From Streptomyces violaceusniger (GTDB lineage Bacteria; Actinomycetota; Actinomycetes; Streptomycetales; Streptomycetaceae), in contig BJHW01000001.1 of assembly GCA_005405945.1 (NCBI GenBank), positions 6,076,001 through 6,140,000 of the forward strand: a stretch of 64,000 nt of DNA, read 5' to 3'. Positions 42,314 to 52,244 of this stretch are shown piece by piece (the first letter of the stretch is position 1; the number at the start of each line of letters is the position of its first letter). The translations under genes and the position numbers were made by a program. A model generated the notes under the pieces. The model searched no databases. It saw only the letters and a program-made list of their open reading frames with translations, and was not told where the DNA came from.

Positions 42314-43408
42314 TCAGCTCTGCTGTCCGTAGAGGTCCAGCTCCACCAGCAGCGCCCGGTGGTCGGTGTGCGGCAGGTCCAGGAAGCGGGCCGTGCGCGG
42401 CCGCAGCGCCCGGCTGACCAGGACGTGGTCGATCTGCGCGCCCAGGACCGGGGTCGTGGTGCTCGGCCAGCTGGGTGTGCGGGACACCCCGGTGGCCCGT
42501 GCGCCGTCCCGCAGCCCGGTGTCCAGGACGGCCCGGAAGGCGGCGTGGTCCTGGGTGGCGTTGAAGTCGCCCGCGACCAGGGTGGTTTCCCCGTCCCGCC
42601 CGGCGGCGTAGGCCCGCAGTCGCCCCAGCTCGGTGCGCCAGAGGTCCACTTGCCCCGGCATCGGCGGCATGGGGTGCGCGACCTGCACCCGCAGCCGCTG
42701 TCCCGCGACCCGGACCACCGCGCCCGGCATCCGCAGCGTTCCGCGCACCCCCTCCGCCCGGGTCAGCGGGTGGCGGCTGAGGATCGCCGAGCCCGCGGCG
42801 GCGCTGTCGCCGAGGGCGACGCTCCGGTACGGGTAGGCCCCGCGGACGGCGGCCGAGTCCAGCGCCGCGGCGCACCGCGTATCGCACTCCTGCACCGCGA
42901 CCAGGTCCGGCCGCTCCCGGCGCAGCGCGCTCAGCAGTCCCTCCCTGGCCTGGCCGAACTCGAGGTTCGCGGTCATCACCCGCAGCCGGGCGAGGACCGG
43001 TCCGCGCGGCTCGGGCGGGGAGCCGCCGTCGTACGGCTGGATGAACCACCCGGTGGCCGCCGCTGCCGCGAGCGCCCAGCCGCACCCCAGCGGCCAGCGC
43101 GCGGCCGTGCTCAGCAGCAGCCCGAGCGCCGCCGGGACCAGCAGCCAGGGCAGGAAGGCCAGCAGCTGCGGTATGGGGGTGATGCCGTCGGTGTCCGCGG
43201 CGCGGGCCAGCACCACCACGCTGACCAGGGCCAGCGGCGGCATCGCGCACCAGGCCGCCCACCGCCGGGCCCGTCCGCCGGGGAGCCGTAGCAGCCGGGC
43301 GACGGCGCCCCGGGCGCCGCGCGGTGCCAGGGGGCGGCCGTGGCCTGCGGCTTGGTCCTCCGCGACTGTCGTCTCCACGCTGGGCCTCTCGATCGGGGCG
43401 GGGCGCAC
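42314..43408 (-). CDS. Membrane-bound endonuclease/exonuclease/phosphatase (EEP) family hydrolase
   Basis: 364 residues. Three hydrophobic helices occupy residues ~50-125 (WAAWCAMPPLALVSVVVLA, LLAFLPWLLVPAALGLLL, GWALAAAAATGWF). They are followed by the EEP catalytic domain: LRVMTANLEFG, LVAVQECD (metal-binding Glu), VAGDFNATQDH, AQIDHVLVS and HTDHRALLVELD (catalytic Asp-His). The catalytic domain should face outward. The substrate could be nucleic acid or phospholipid (sphingomyelinase-like), undecided. It converges with LysR and is divergent from the alginate-lyase-like gene. Confidence 0.88.
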   Translation of the reverse strand: MRPAPIERPSVETTVAEDQAAGHGRPLAPRGARGAVARLLRLPGGRARRWAAWCAMPPLALVSVVVLARAADTDGITPIPQLLAFLPWLLVPAALGLLLSTAARWPLGCGWALAAAAATGWFIQPYDGGSPPEPRGPVLARLRVMTANLEFGQAREGLLSALRRERPDLVAVQECDTRCAAALDSAAVRGAYPYRSVALGDSAAAGSAILSRHPLTRAEGVRGTLRMPGAVVRVAGQRLRVQVAHPMPPMPGQVDLWRTELGRLRAYAAGRDGETTLVAGDFNATQDHAAFRAVLDTGLRDGARATGVSRTPSWPSTTTPVLGAQIDHVLVSRALRPRTARFLDLPHTDHRALLVELDLYGQQS

Positions 43409-43534
43409 ATTCTCCTACGCACGGCAGGTCTAGACCTTGACGTGTTCATGAGCTAACTTCCCGGAGCACCACAGGAGTTCATGTCGGCATCCATTGTTCA
43501 CACATACGAACTCACCGTCAGGAGGGCCGCCCCC

Positions 43535-44772
43535 ATGCGCACCAGAGCCCTGTATCTCGCCCTCGCCACAGCGCTGGCCGCGCTGTTCGCGGGCATCCTC
43601 AGCGGCCCGGCCACGGCCGGGCAGCCCCAGCGGTCCACCGCGTCCGAGGCCGCCACCGAAGCGGCGCCCAAGGTCACGTCCAAGGCCGCCTTCACCCACC
43701 CCGGCGTCCTCGTCAGCCGCGCCCAGCTCGACTTCGTCCGCTCCAAGGTGAACGCCGGCGCCCAGCCCTGGAAGGGCGCGTACGACGCGATGCTGGCGAG
43801 CCCGTACGCCTCGCTGTCGCGCACCCCCAAGCCGCGCGCGGTCGTCGAATGCGGTCCGTACTCCGACCCCAACATCGGCTGCACCGATGAGCGCCAGGAC
43901 GCGCTCGCCGCCTACTCGCTCTCGCTGGCCTGGTACATCACCCGTGACAGCCGCTACGCCGAGAAGGCGATCCAGATCATGGACGCCTGGTCGGCCACCA
44001 TCAAGGACCACACCAACAGCAACGCCCCGCTCCAGACCGGCTGGGCCGGATCCTCCTGGCCCGGGCGGCCGAGATCATCCGCTACAGCTACGACGGCTGG
44101 TCCGCCGCCTCGATCGACCGCTTCAAGACCATGCTGCGCACCGTCTACCTCCCGAAGGTCATCGGCGGCTCGAACTCCAACGGCAACTGGGAGCTGGTGA
44201 TGATGGAGGCCGCCACAGGCATCTCCGTCTTCCTGGACGACCGGGCCGACTACGACAAGGCGATCGCCAAGTTCCGCGGCCGCGTCCCCGCGTATGTCTA
44301 CCTGGAGTCCGACGGCTCCCTGCCCAAGACCGCGCCCGGCAGCGGCCTGGACACCCGCGACAAGATCATCAAGTACTGGCAGGGCCAGTCGACCTTCGTC
44401 ACCGGGCTCACCCAGGAGACCTGCCGCGACTTCACCCACACCGGTTACGGCATCGCCTCCATCGCGCACGTCGCCGAGACCAGCCGCATCCAGGGCCAGG
44501 ACCTCTACCCCGAGGTGGGCGAGCGGCTGCAGCAGGCGCTGGGCTTCCAGTCGAAGTACGAGCTGGGCGAGGCACCCCCGTCCTGGCTGTGCGGCGGCAG
44601 CGTCAAGCGCGGCCTCGGCCCGATCACCGAGGTCGGCTACAACGCCCTGCACAACCGGCTCGGCATCGCCATGGCCAACACCCAGAAGCTCACCGAGCGG
44701 CAGCGCCCGGCGGGCACCAACAGCCTCTTCCTGGGCTGGGAGACCCTGACCCACGGGGACAACCCCTCCTGA
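43535..44772 (+). CDS. Secreted alginate-lyase-family protein, frameshifted
   Basis: About 412 residues after repair. AGGAGG nine bases before ATG 43535 fixes the start. Sec signal ALYLALATALAALFAGILSGPATAG. The body has an (alpha/alpha) toroid with THPGVLVSRAQLDFVRSKV, ALAAYSLSLAWYITRDSRYAEKA and DGSLPKTAPGSGLDTRDK, typical of alginate/chondroitin-AC-type lyases. A C is missing in the CCC at 44060-44062; restoring it gives SSWPRAAEIIRYSYDGW. Substrate (alginate or another uronate polymer) is inferred. Its stop is embedded in a 12-bp tandem repeat. Confidence 0.78.
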
Positions 44773-44838
44773 GCCCGGCCTGATCCCGGGCCGACCCCGG
44801 GGCTTGCTCCCGGGCCTGCTCCCGGCCCGGCCCCGGGC
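44768..44838 (+). repeat. ~12-bp tandem repeat over a stop codon
   Basis: CCTGAGCCCGG, CCTGATCCCGGG, CCGACCCCGGGG, CTTGCTCCCGGG, CCTGCTCCCGG and CCCGGCCCCGGG follow the last codons of the lyase-like gene. The TGA stop is in the first unit. Confidence 0.8.
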
Positions 44839-44889
44839 CGCCGTGCGGCTCGGGGGTCTGGGGCGTTCGGCGGTCCACGCGGCGGAGCT

Positions 44890-45123
44890 TCCCCTACCCG
44901 CCCCTACCCGCCCCTTCCCGCAGCACCGACATGCAGCGCCGCCGCGCGGCAGGGGCTCCGCCCCTGGACCCCCAGGGCCTGGGGCCGAGCCCCGGGACCG
45001 GGCTCTGGGGTCTGGGGCGCAGCCCCGGGACCGGGGTCTGGGGCGCAGCCCCGCACGCGGCGGAGCCGCATATCGTCAGGTGCCGGGAAGGGGCGGGGAG
45101 GGGAGCAGCCCGCCGCAGGCGCC
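44890..45123. repeat. Second composite palindromic spacer element
   Basis: The 414-bp spacer 44773-45186 has no gene. CCCGCCCCTTCCC (44907-44919) and GGGAAGGGGCGGG (from 45085) face each other, enclosing GGGGCTCCGCCCC-type hairpins and three copies of GGGTCTGGGGC. The tail CAGCCCGCCGCAGGCGCCA matches the elements at 18 and 33 kb. Confidence 0.75.
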
Positions 45124-45186
45124 AGCCACCCCCTGGGAGACTCGGGCCGTGGGCCGTGGGCCGTGGAGCCGTGGGGCCCGGTCACG

Positions 45187-46724
45187 TTACTCGCCGCGCA
45201 GCGCCAGCACCGTCTCGACCGTGTCCGCCTGATCCGCCGGTTTGTCCTCCCGGTAGCGCAGCACCCGCGCGAACCGCAGCGTGACGCCCGCCGGATAGCG
45301 GGACGAGCGCTGGAGCCCGTCGAAGGCCACCTCCACCACCAACTCCGGCCGCACCCGCACCACCCAGCCGTCGTCGCTGACCGCGATCCCCAGCAGCGCC
45401 TCCGTCTGCCACTCCAGCATCACGTCGGTGAGCCCCTTGAAGGTCTTGCCCAGCATCACGTACGTGCCGTCCGGCGCCCGCGCGCCCAGGTGGAGGTTGG
45501 ACAGCTTCCCGGTGCGGCGGCCGTGCCCCCACTCCGCCGCCAGCACCACCAGGTCCAGCGTGTGCACCGGCTTGACCTTCAGCCAGGACGCCCCGCGCCG
45601 GCCCGCGCCGTACGGCGCCTCAAGACCCTTGACCAGCACCCCCTCATGCCCCGGGCCAGCACGTCCGCGGCGAACTCCCGTGCCGCCCGCCGGGTTTCCG
45701 GATCCCCCGGGTCGTCGGCCACCAGCCGCCGCACCCGCCGGGGCCCGGGGGTGATCCGGGCCAGTTCGGCGTGGCGCTCGCGGGTCGGGAGGTCGAGCAG
45801 ATCGTGGTCGTCCACCACGAGCAGATCGAAGAAGACGGGGGACAGCGGCAGCGCGGCCGACGCCCCGGCCACATCGAGCCGGGAGCCGACCCGGCCGGAG
45901 GTCTCCTGGAACGGCCGGGGCCGCCCCTCCGCGTCCAGCAGGATCACCTCGCCGTCGAGGATCGCCCGGTCCACCGCCAACTCCCGCGCCGCCGTGACGA
46001 CCTCCGGCAGCCGTTCGGTGATCTCGTCGAGGGTGCGGGTGTAGATCCGTACCTCCTCGCCGTCCCGGTGGACCTGCACCCGGATCCCGTCCAGCTTCTC
46101 CTCGACCGCGCACGGCCCCAGCCGGTCCATGGCCTCGTCGAGGTCCTTGGCGCTCTGCGCGAGCATCGGCAGCACCGGCCGCCCCACCTCGAGCCGGAAG
46201 TCGGCCAGCGCCTCCGGGCCGCGCGCCAGCAGCGCCTCGGCCACCGCGCCCAGCGACCCGCCGACCATCACCGCCCGCCGCACCTCGGTGGCCGGTGCGC
46301 CGACCGCCTCGGCGACCCCCTCCACGGCCAGCCCCTCCAGTGCCCCCTGCCGCAGCTCCCCGCCGATCAGGCCGAGCAGAAAGCCCTGCTCCTCCTTGGT
46401 CGCGGCGGACAGCAACTCGCCCACCAGCCGCTTGCGGGTCGCCGTCGCGCCGGTGCCGGAGACCGCCGCGACCCGGCTCAGGGCCTCGTCCACATCGAGC
46501 ACCGCGAGCGTCGGCTCGGCGGCGGGTTCCCGCCGGTGGCGCAGGGTGGACCAGCCCACTCCGGTGCGGCGCTGGGGCAGCTTGCCCGCGAGGTAGGTGA
46601 TCACCACGGCCGCCTCGGCCGGTTCCGTGCGCCGGAACAGCCGGGCCAGCGCGGCGATCTTCTCCGAGCGGGCGGAGGTGGCCGCGACCTGGCGGGAGGT
46701 CAGCGCGACATCAGCCAGCAGCAT
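45187..46724 (-). CDS. ATP-dependent DNA ligase, frameshifted
   Basis: About 512 residues after repair, the size of archaeal-type / LigB-like ligases. An N-terminal helical DNA-binding domain (EPAEAAVVITYLAGKLPQRRTGVGW) is followed by the nucleotidyltransferase core with catalytic Lys in EEKLDGIRVQVH (KxDGxR), DGEVILLD and EGVLVKGLEAPYGAG (motif IV), plus an OB domain ending in EDKPADQADTV. One G is missing at the CCCC run near 45649-45652; restoring it gives LARGHEGVLVK. It seals nicks with ATP in repair. It may serve the nearby LigD-type polymerase. Confidence 0.88.
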
Positions 46725-46772
46725 GGCTCCAGCCTGCCCCGCGCCCCGCCGGGAAACCAGGCATCGCGTCCC

Positions 46773-47273
46773 TCAGGCGGTGTGTCCCGTCTCGGGGCGT
46801 CCGGTCTCGGGCCGTCCCGTCTCGGGGCGTCCCATCTCCGCGCGCCCCGCGCCACCCCGGCTCGGCCCGGCGCACAGTGCCCAGATCACGAGGGCGTCGA
46901 TGATGAGCAGCACCGTGGCCCAGACCGGGTAGTACGGCAGCCACAGGAAGTTGGCGATCAGCGCGAGACCGGCCAGCACCACGCCCGTGACTCGGGCCCA
47001 CATCGCACCGGTGAACACCGCGAAACCGGCGACCACCACGGCGATCCCGAGGGCCAGGTGGACCCAGCCCCATCCGGAGAGGTCGTACTGGAAGATATAG
47101 CTGTGCGTGACCAGGAAGACCCGGTCGGTCCGGATGGCCGAGATGCCCTGAGCCAGGTTCATCAGGCCACCGAAGATCATCATGACCCCCGCGAAGACGA
47201 GCCATCCGCTCACCGCCCGGTGCATATGGCCCGGAGCGGCCCCTGTCTGAACTCCACCGGCGTGACTGGCCAT
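46773..47273 (-). CDS. DUF7144 four-helix membrane protein
   Basis: 166 residues with four membrane helices (SGWLVFAGVMMIFGGLMNLAQG; GWVHLALGIAVVVAGFAVF; VTGVVLAGLALIANFL; VWATVLLIIDALVIWALC). This is the standard small DUF7144 architecture of actinobacteria. The C-terminal tail GRPETGRPETGRPETGH is coded by a 15-bp tandem repeat (46785-46835) running up to the stop. Function unknown. Start at 47273 (MASHAGGVQT). A 243-bp divergent spacer separates it from the SpoIIE sensor. Confidence 0.82.
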   Translation of the reverse strand: MASHAGGVQTGAAPGHMHRAVSGWLVFAGVMMIFGGLMNLAQGISAIRTDRVFLVTHSYIFQYDLSGWGWVHLALGIAVVVAGFAVFTGAMWARVTGVVLAGLALIANFLWLPYYPVWATVLLIIDALVIWALCAGPSRGGAGRAEMGRPETGRPETGRPETGHTA

Positions 47274-47516
47274 GTCGGGCTCCTTCGTCCGGCGCGATCG
47301 GCGCCGCCACGACACCGATTCGCGGCAATAAGGGTGAATTACCCCTTTCTCAGATTTGCATAGACACCCGTCCTCGGCACCTCGCCCGCCGTGAGCCCGC
47401 CGGTCGCGTTCGCGATAAGAACGGAAAGTCGCGCATCATACGCGGAACGTGATGCCCGCCGGGCCGCCGGAAGCGGAGATTCGCCTTCCAAGAATTCGCG
47501 GTGTAGATGTATGTGT

Positions 47517-50271
47517 ATGGCCCGGTTTATGGGTCGATCGTGGGCTGCCCGCACATTCCCCGGTCGGCGCCCACGGAGTCGGCGGCGGGAGCGCCCGGAG
47601 GTGGCAGGCCGGCGCTTTCGATCGTGGCTGAACGTTCGCAGCGTCGCCGGTCAGGTCTTCATCCTCCAGCTCGTGATCGTGCTGCTGCTCGGCGCGGCGG
47701 CCACCGTCGCCCTGGTGCTCCAGGTGCGGCACGACGCCACCGACGAGGCCCGTGGCCGGTCCGTCGCGGTCGCCGAGTCCTTCGCCAACTCCCCCGGGAT
47801 CGTCCAGGCCCTGCACAGCCTCAACCCCACCAAGGTGCTCCAGCCCCGGGCCGAGGCGGCGCGGAAGAGGACTGGCCTCGATTTTGTCGTGGTCATGACC
47901 ACCAGAGGCATTCGGCTCACCCATCCCAAACTCAACCGGATCGGCAAGCACTACGTCGGCGTCATCGAGCCGGCGCTGCACGGGCGCACCATCACCCAAA
48001 CCGGCCCCGGCACACTGGGCGAGGCGATGGACGCGGTGGCGCCCATCTTCGACAGCCATCACAAGGTCGTCGGCGCGGTCGGCGCGGGGATCACGATCAA
48101 GAAGGTGAGCGGGCTCGCCAACCGCCAGCTGCCGCTCCTCGTCGGCGCCGTCTCCGCCTCGCTCGTGCTCGCCACCGGCGGCACCGCGCTGGTGAGCAAA
48201 CGGCTGCGGCGGCAGACCCGTGGCCTGGACCCGGTCGAGATGACGCGGATGTACGAGCACCATGACGCGGTGCTGCACTCGGTGCGCGAGGGCGTGCTGA
48301 TCGTCGGCGGCGACGGGCGGCTGGTGCTGGCCAACGACGAGGCGTCCCGGCTGCTGGATCTGCCGCCGCGCCCGGAGGGACGGCTGGTCGACGACCTGGG
48401 CCTGGAGCCCCATGTCGCCGATGTCCTGGCCTCCGGGCGCGATGTCACCGACGAGGTGCTGGTGGCCGGCGACCGGCTGCTGGCCATCAACAACCGGCTG
48501 ACCGACCGCGCCGGCGGACCGCCCGGCAGCGTCGCCACCCTGCGCGACTCCACCGAGCTGCGCGCCCTGTCCGGCCGCGCCGAAGTGGCCCAGAAGCGGC
48601 TCAAGCTGCTGTACGACGCGAGTGTGGAGATCGGCACCACGCTCGATGTGGGCCGTACCGCCGAGGAACTGGCGCAGGTGGCGGTGGACCGCTTCGCCGA
48701 CTTCGTCACGGTCGACCTGGCGGAGCCCGTGGCGCGCGGCGATGAGCCGCTGGCGGTCGGCGGTGTCGAGATGCGCCGGTCGGCGGTCCACGGCATCCGG
48801 CCGAGCCACCCCTTCTATCCGGTCGGCCGGGTGTTCTCGTTCGTCCCGTCCTCGCCGCAGGCGTTCGGGCTGAGCGAGGGCGAGCCGGTCGTGGAGGCCG
48901 ATCTCTCCGAGGCCGCCGGCTGGCAGGCCCAGGACCCCGAGCAGACCGCCAAGGTCATCGAATACGGCGTCCGGTCGCTGGTCACCGTGCCGCTGCGGGC
49001 CCGGGGGTGCTCCTGGGCGTGGTCAACTTCTGGCGGATGAAGCAGCGCGAGCCCTTCGAGCAGGAAGAGGTGTCCCTCGCCGAGGAGCTCGCCTCGCACG
49101 CCGCGGTCTGCATCGACAACGCCCGCCGCTACACCCGCGAGCACACCATGGCGGTGACCCTCCAGCACAGCCTGCTGCCCCGCGCCCTGCCCAGCCAGAG
49201 CGCCCTGGACGTGGCCTTCCGCTATCTGCCGGCGGAGTCGGGGGTCGGGGGCGACTGGTTCGACGTCATCCCGCTGCCGGGGGCGCGGGTGGCGCTGGTG
49301 GTGGGCGATGTGGTCGGGCACGGTCTGCACGCGGCGGCGACGATGGGGCGGCTGCGGACGGCGGTGCACAACTTCTCCACGCTCGACCTCCCGCCCGACG
49401 AGATCCTCTCCCATCTCGACGATCTGATCGCCCGGATCGACCAGGACGAGGGCCCGGGTGGGCCGAACGGCGACGGCAGCGGTGGTGGAGGTGGCAGCGA
49501 GGGCATCACCGGGGCGACGTGTCTGTACGCGATCTACGATCCGGTGACGCGGCGCTGCACGATGGCGCGGGCCGGCCATCCGCCGCCCGCGCTGGTGCGT
49601 CCGGACGGTCCGGTGGAGTTCCTGGACCTGCCCGCCGGGCCGCCGCTGGGCCTGGGCGGGCTGCCGTTCGAGACCGTCGAGGCCGAGCTGGCCGAGGGCA
49701 GCCATCTCGTCCTCTATACGGACGGGCTCATCGAGGACCGCCGCCGGGAGATCGACACCGGCCTGGAGATGCTGCGCGGTGCCCTGGCCCACCCCGGCCG
49801 GACCCCGAGCAGATCTGCACCGACGTGCTGGACGCGCTGCTGCCCAGCAACCCGAGCGATGACATCGCCCTGATCGCCGCCCGGACCCGGGTCGTGGGCG
49901 CCGACCGCGTGGCCTCCTGGGAGGTGCCGTCCGACCCCGCCGCGGTGTCCGGGGTGCGGGCCGAGGTCATGCGGAAGCTGGCGGAGTGGGGGCTGGACGA
50001 GGCCGCGTTCACCGCCGAGCTGGTGCTCAGCGAGCTGATCACCAACGCCATCCGGTACGCCACCGGCCCGATCCGGGTGCAGGTCCTCCGCGACCGCGCG
50101 CTGATCTGCGAGGTCTCCGACACCAGCAGCACCTCTCCGCATCTGCGGTACGCGGCGACGACGGACGAGGGCGGCCGGGGGCTCTTCCTGGTCGCGCAGT
50201 TCGCCGAGCGCTGGGGCACCCGCTACACGGCGCACGGCAAGGTCATCTGGGCCGAGCTGGCGATTCCGTAG
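47517..50271 (+). CDS. Transmembrane sensor SpoIIE phosphatase (Cache-PAS-GAF-PP2C-HATPase), two frameshifts
   Basis: About 918 residues after repair. Membrane helices (VFILQLVIVLLLGAAATVALVL and LPLLVGAVSASLVLATGG) bracket an extracellular CitA/DcuS-like Cache sensor (FVVVMTTRGIRLTHPKLNRIGKHYVG). PAS (EGVLIVGGDGRLVLANDEA), GAF, SpoIIE phosphatase (PAESGVGGDWFDVIPL, VVGDVVGHG, LYTDGLIEDR) and ATPase (ELVLSELITNAIRYATGPI) follow. One G is missing near 49003-49007 and one C near 49803-49806. The chosen ATG (MARFMGRSW) is uncertain; ATG codons at 47511 and 47529 compete. It likely couples an external carboxylate-type signal to sigma-factor release. Confidence 0.84.
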
Positions 50272-50336
50272 CGCCCGCCCCGACCGAGTGGGCGATTCCG
50301 TAGCGTCCGATCCGGGCAGAGCGGGCGATTCCGTTA
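50260..50336 (+). repeat. 32-33 bp tandem repeat over the sensor gene's stop codon
   Basis: GCGATTCCGTAGCG begins at 50260 (with the TAG stop) and again at 50292; a third copy at 50325 reads GCGATTCCGTTACG. Confidence 0.88.
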
Positions 50337-50418
50337 CGTCGCGGGGCGGGCCGACGACGGTGGCGTCAATGGCAACGTCATATGCGTCCGGAACATGACG
50401 CTTCGCTGCGCCTCGATT

Positions 50419-50431
50419 TGACGGACCGTCA
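50419..50431. promoter_or_regulatory. Palindrome TGACGG-A-CCGTCA upstream of the conservon
   Basis: A perfect 6-bp inverted repeat lies 123 bp before the cvnA-like ATG. It is a possible operator. No other strong site was seen in 50340-50553. Confidence 0.4.
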
Positions 50432-50553
50432 TGATCCATGTGCTGAGAGGGCCCGGTCAAACCGACGTGACTCTACTAACATGTGGCGCCCACGGCTTGA
50501 TGTCCGCGTGGTCCAGCCGAAAACCCCTCAACGCGCCCATGAGGACCTGATAG

Positions 50554-52230
50554 ATGTCAGCACACATATCCAGCCATCCGTACAAAGGGCCCTCGGTGAC
50601 GCGCGGGGCCCTGACCGTCCCCCTGCTGGCAGTCGTCGTCGCCGCCGGAGCGGGACTGTGGGTGACCACCGCGGTGCCATCCGCCCAGCGCACCTTCGTC
50701 GCCGTCTTCTGCGGAGCCGCCGCCGTGCTGCTGGGGGTGGCGCTCGCGGTCGCCGCCAGCCGGTCGCGGACCATCGACCGTCTCCAGGAGCGGGTCACCG
50801 TGCTGGAGAGCGCGGCCGCCGCGCAGGAGATCGAGGCCACCCGGCTCGCTGAGGAAACGATTCCTTCCGCGGTGCGGCAATTGCGCGAGGGCGGCTCGGT
50901 GGAAACCGTGATCAACCGCATGGAGCGCCCCACCAGCCGGGCCCATCAGTACCTCCTGCGGACCCTGCTGCGCGAGATCGGCGACGGTGAGCGGATGCGC
51001 GCCTCCGCCATGGCCGCGTGCGCCAACGCCGCGGGCCGCGTCCAGGCGCTGGCCACCAGCATGCTGGCCGACCTCCGGGAGATGGAGAACCGCCACGACG
51101 AGACCGTCCTCGGCGATCTGCTGAAGCTGGACCACACCACCGCCCAGGCGGGCCGGATCGCGGACAGCATCGCGGTCCTGACCGGTGCCCGCTCCGGGCG
51201 CCGCTGGACCAGGCCGATCGTCATGGAGTCCGTGCTGCGCGGCGCGATCGGCCGGATCAGCGCCTTCCAGCGGGTGCGGGTCCACTCGACCAGCAACGCG
51301 GCGGTGGCCGGTTACGCGGCCGAGGGCGTCATGCACGCCCTCGCCGAGCTGATGGACAACGCCGCCAGCTTCTCGCCTCCCACCGAGGAGGTGCACGTGT
51401 ACGTCGAGGAGACGCACGCGGGCGTCGTGGTGACCGTCGAGGACGGCGGCCTGGTGATGGGCCCTGCCGCCCTGGACCGCGCCCAGAAGGCGGTCTCCTC
51501 CGAGAGCCTGGACCTGATGAGCCTGTCCGGCACCCGGCTGGGCCTCGCGGTCGTCGGCTGTCTGGCCCGTAAGCACGGGCTCACCGTCTCCTTCCGGCCG
51601 TCCGCGCGGGGCGGCACCGGTGTCGTCGTCCTGATCCCGCAGCAGCTGGTCACGCACGTCAACCAGGACGCCGTGGTCCTCGACACGCCGGGCACCGTCC
51701 GCACCGGAATCCCCCGGCAGGCGCCCGCCACGCCGTCCGCCGCCACGAGCGCGTCCACGGCCACGAGCGCGTCCACGGCCACGAGCGCGTCCACGGCCAC
51801 GAGCGCGACCACCGCCACCAGCGCGTCCGCCGCCGCGGTCGCGCCCACACCGACGGCGCCCGCCCCGGCCGCTTCCCCGGCCGTGCCGCCGGAGACCACC
51901 CCGTCATCCCCGTCCCCGTCCCCGTCCACCGCGTCGGAGCCCTCCGAGCAGCCCTCGCGGGTCAACGGACTGCCCAAGCGGCGCCGTGGCGAGACGCTGG
52001 CCGCCGCCACCCGCGCGGCCGCCCAGGCGGCCGAGACGGAACCCAGGCCCAAGGCCGGCCGTCCACGCCCCGAGGAAGCCGGAGCCCGCTTCGGCGCCTT
52101 CCGCCAGGCGGCCCGCGGTGGTTCCGCCGCAGGTGACCCCTGTGACACCGAGCCGTCGGTATCCGCAGATCACACCGAGACCGCCGAGCCTGCCGAGTCC
52201 ACCGAGCCTGTCGAGAACGACAAGCCGTGA
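50554..52230 (+). CDS. cvnA: Conservon sensor histidine-kinase-like protein (CvnA)
   Basis: 558 residues. Two membrane helices (LTVPLLAVVVAAGAGLWVTT and VFCGAAAVLLGVALAVAA, residues ~20-65) precede a coiled coil (RTIDRLQERVTVLESAAAAQEIEATRLAEE), a DHp-like helical part and a GHKL ATPase with the N-box HALAELMDNAASFSPP and G-box GTRLGLAVVGCLA. The phospho-acceptor His is not obvious, as is usual in CvnA. A low-complexity tail (TATSAS repeats from a 15-18 bp DNA repeat at 51751-51830) follows. It anchors the G-protein-like conservon complex at the membrane. Confidence 0.92.
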   Translation: MSAHISSHPYKGPSVTRGALTVPLLAVVVAAGAGLWVTTAVPSAQRTFVAVFCGAAAVLLGVALAVAASRSRTIDRLQERVTVLESAAAAQEIEATRLAEETIPSAVRQLREGGSVETVINRMERPTSRAHQYLLRTLLREIGDGERMRASAMAACANAAGRVQALATSMLADLREMENRHDETVLGDLLKLDHTTAQAGRIADSIAVLTGARSGRRWTRPIVMESVLRGAIGRISAFQRVRVHSTSNAAVAGYAAEGVMHALAELMDNAASFSPPTEEVHVYVEETHAGVVVTVEDGGLVMGPAALDRAQKAVSSESLDLMSLSGTRLGLAVVGCLARKHGLTVSFRPSARGGTGVVVLIPQQLVTHVNQDAVVLDTPGTVRTGIPRQAPATPSAATSASTATSASTATSASTATSATTATSASAAAVAPTPTAPAPAASPAVPPETTPSSPSPSPSTASEPSEQPSRVNGLPKRRRGETLAAATRAAAQAAETEPRPKAGRPRPEEAGARFGAFRQAARGGSAAGDPCDTEPSVSADHTETAEPAESTEPVENDKP

Positions 52231-52244
52231 CAGAAGGAACGCCG

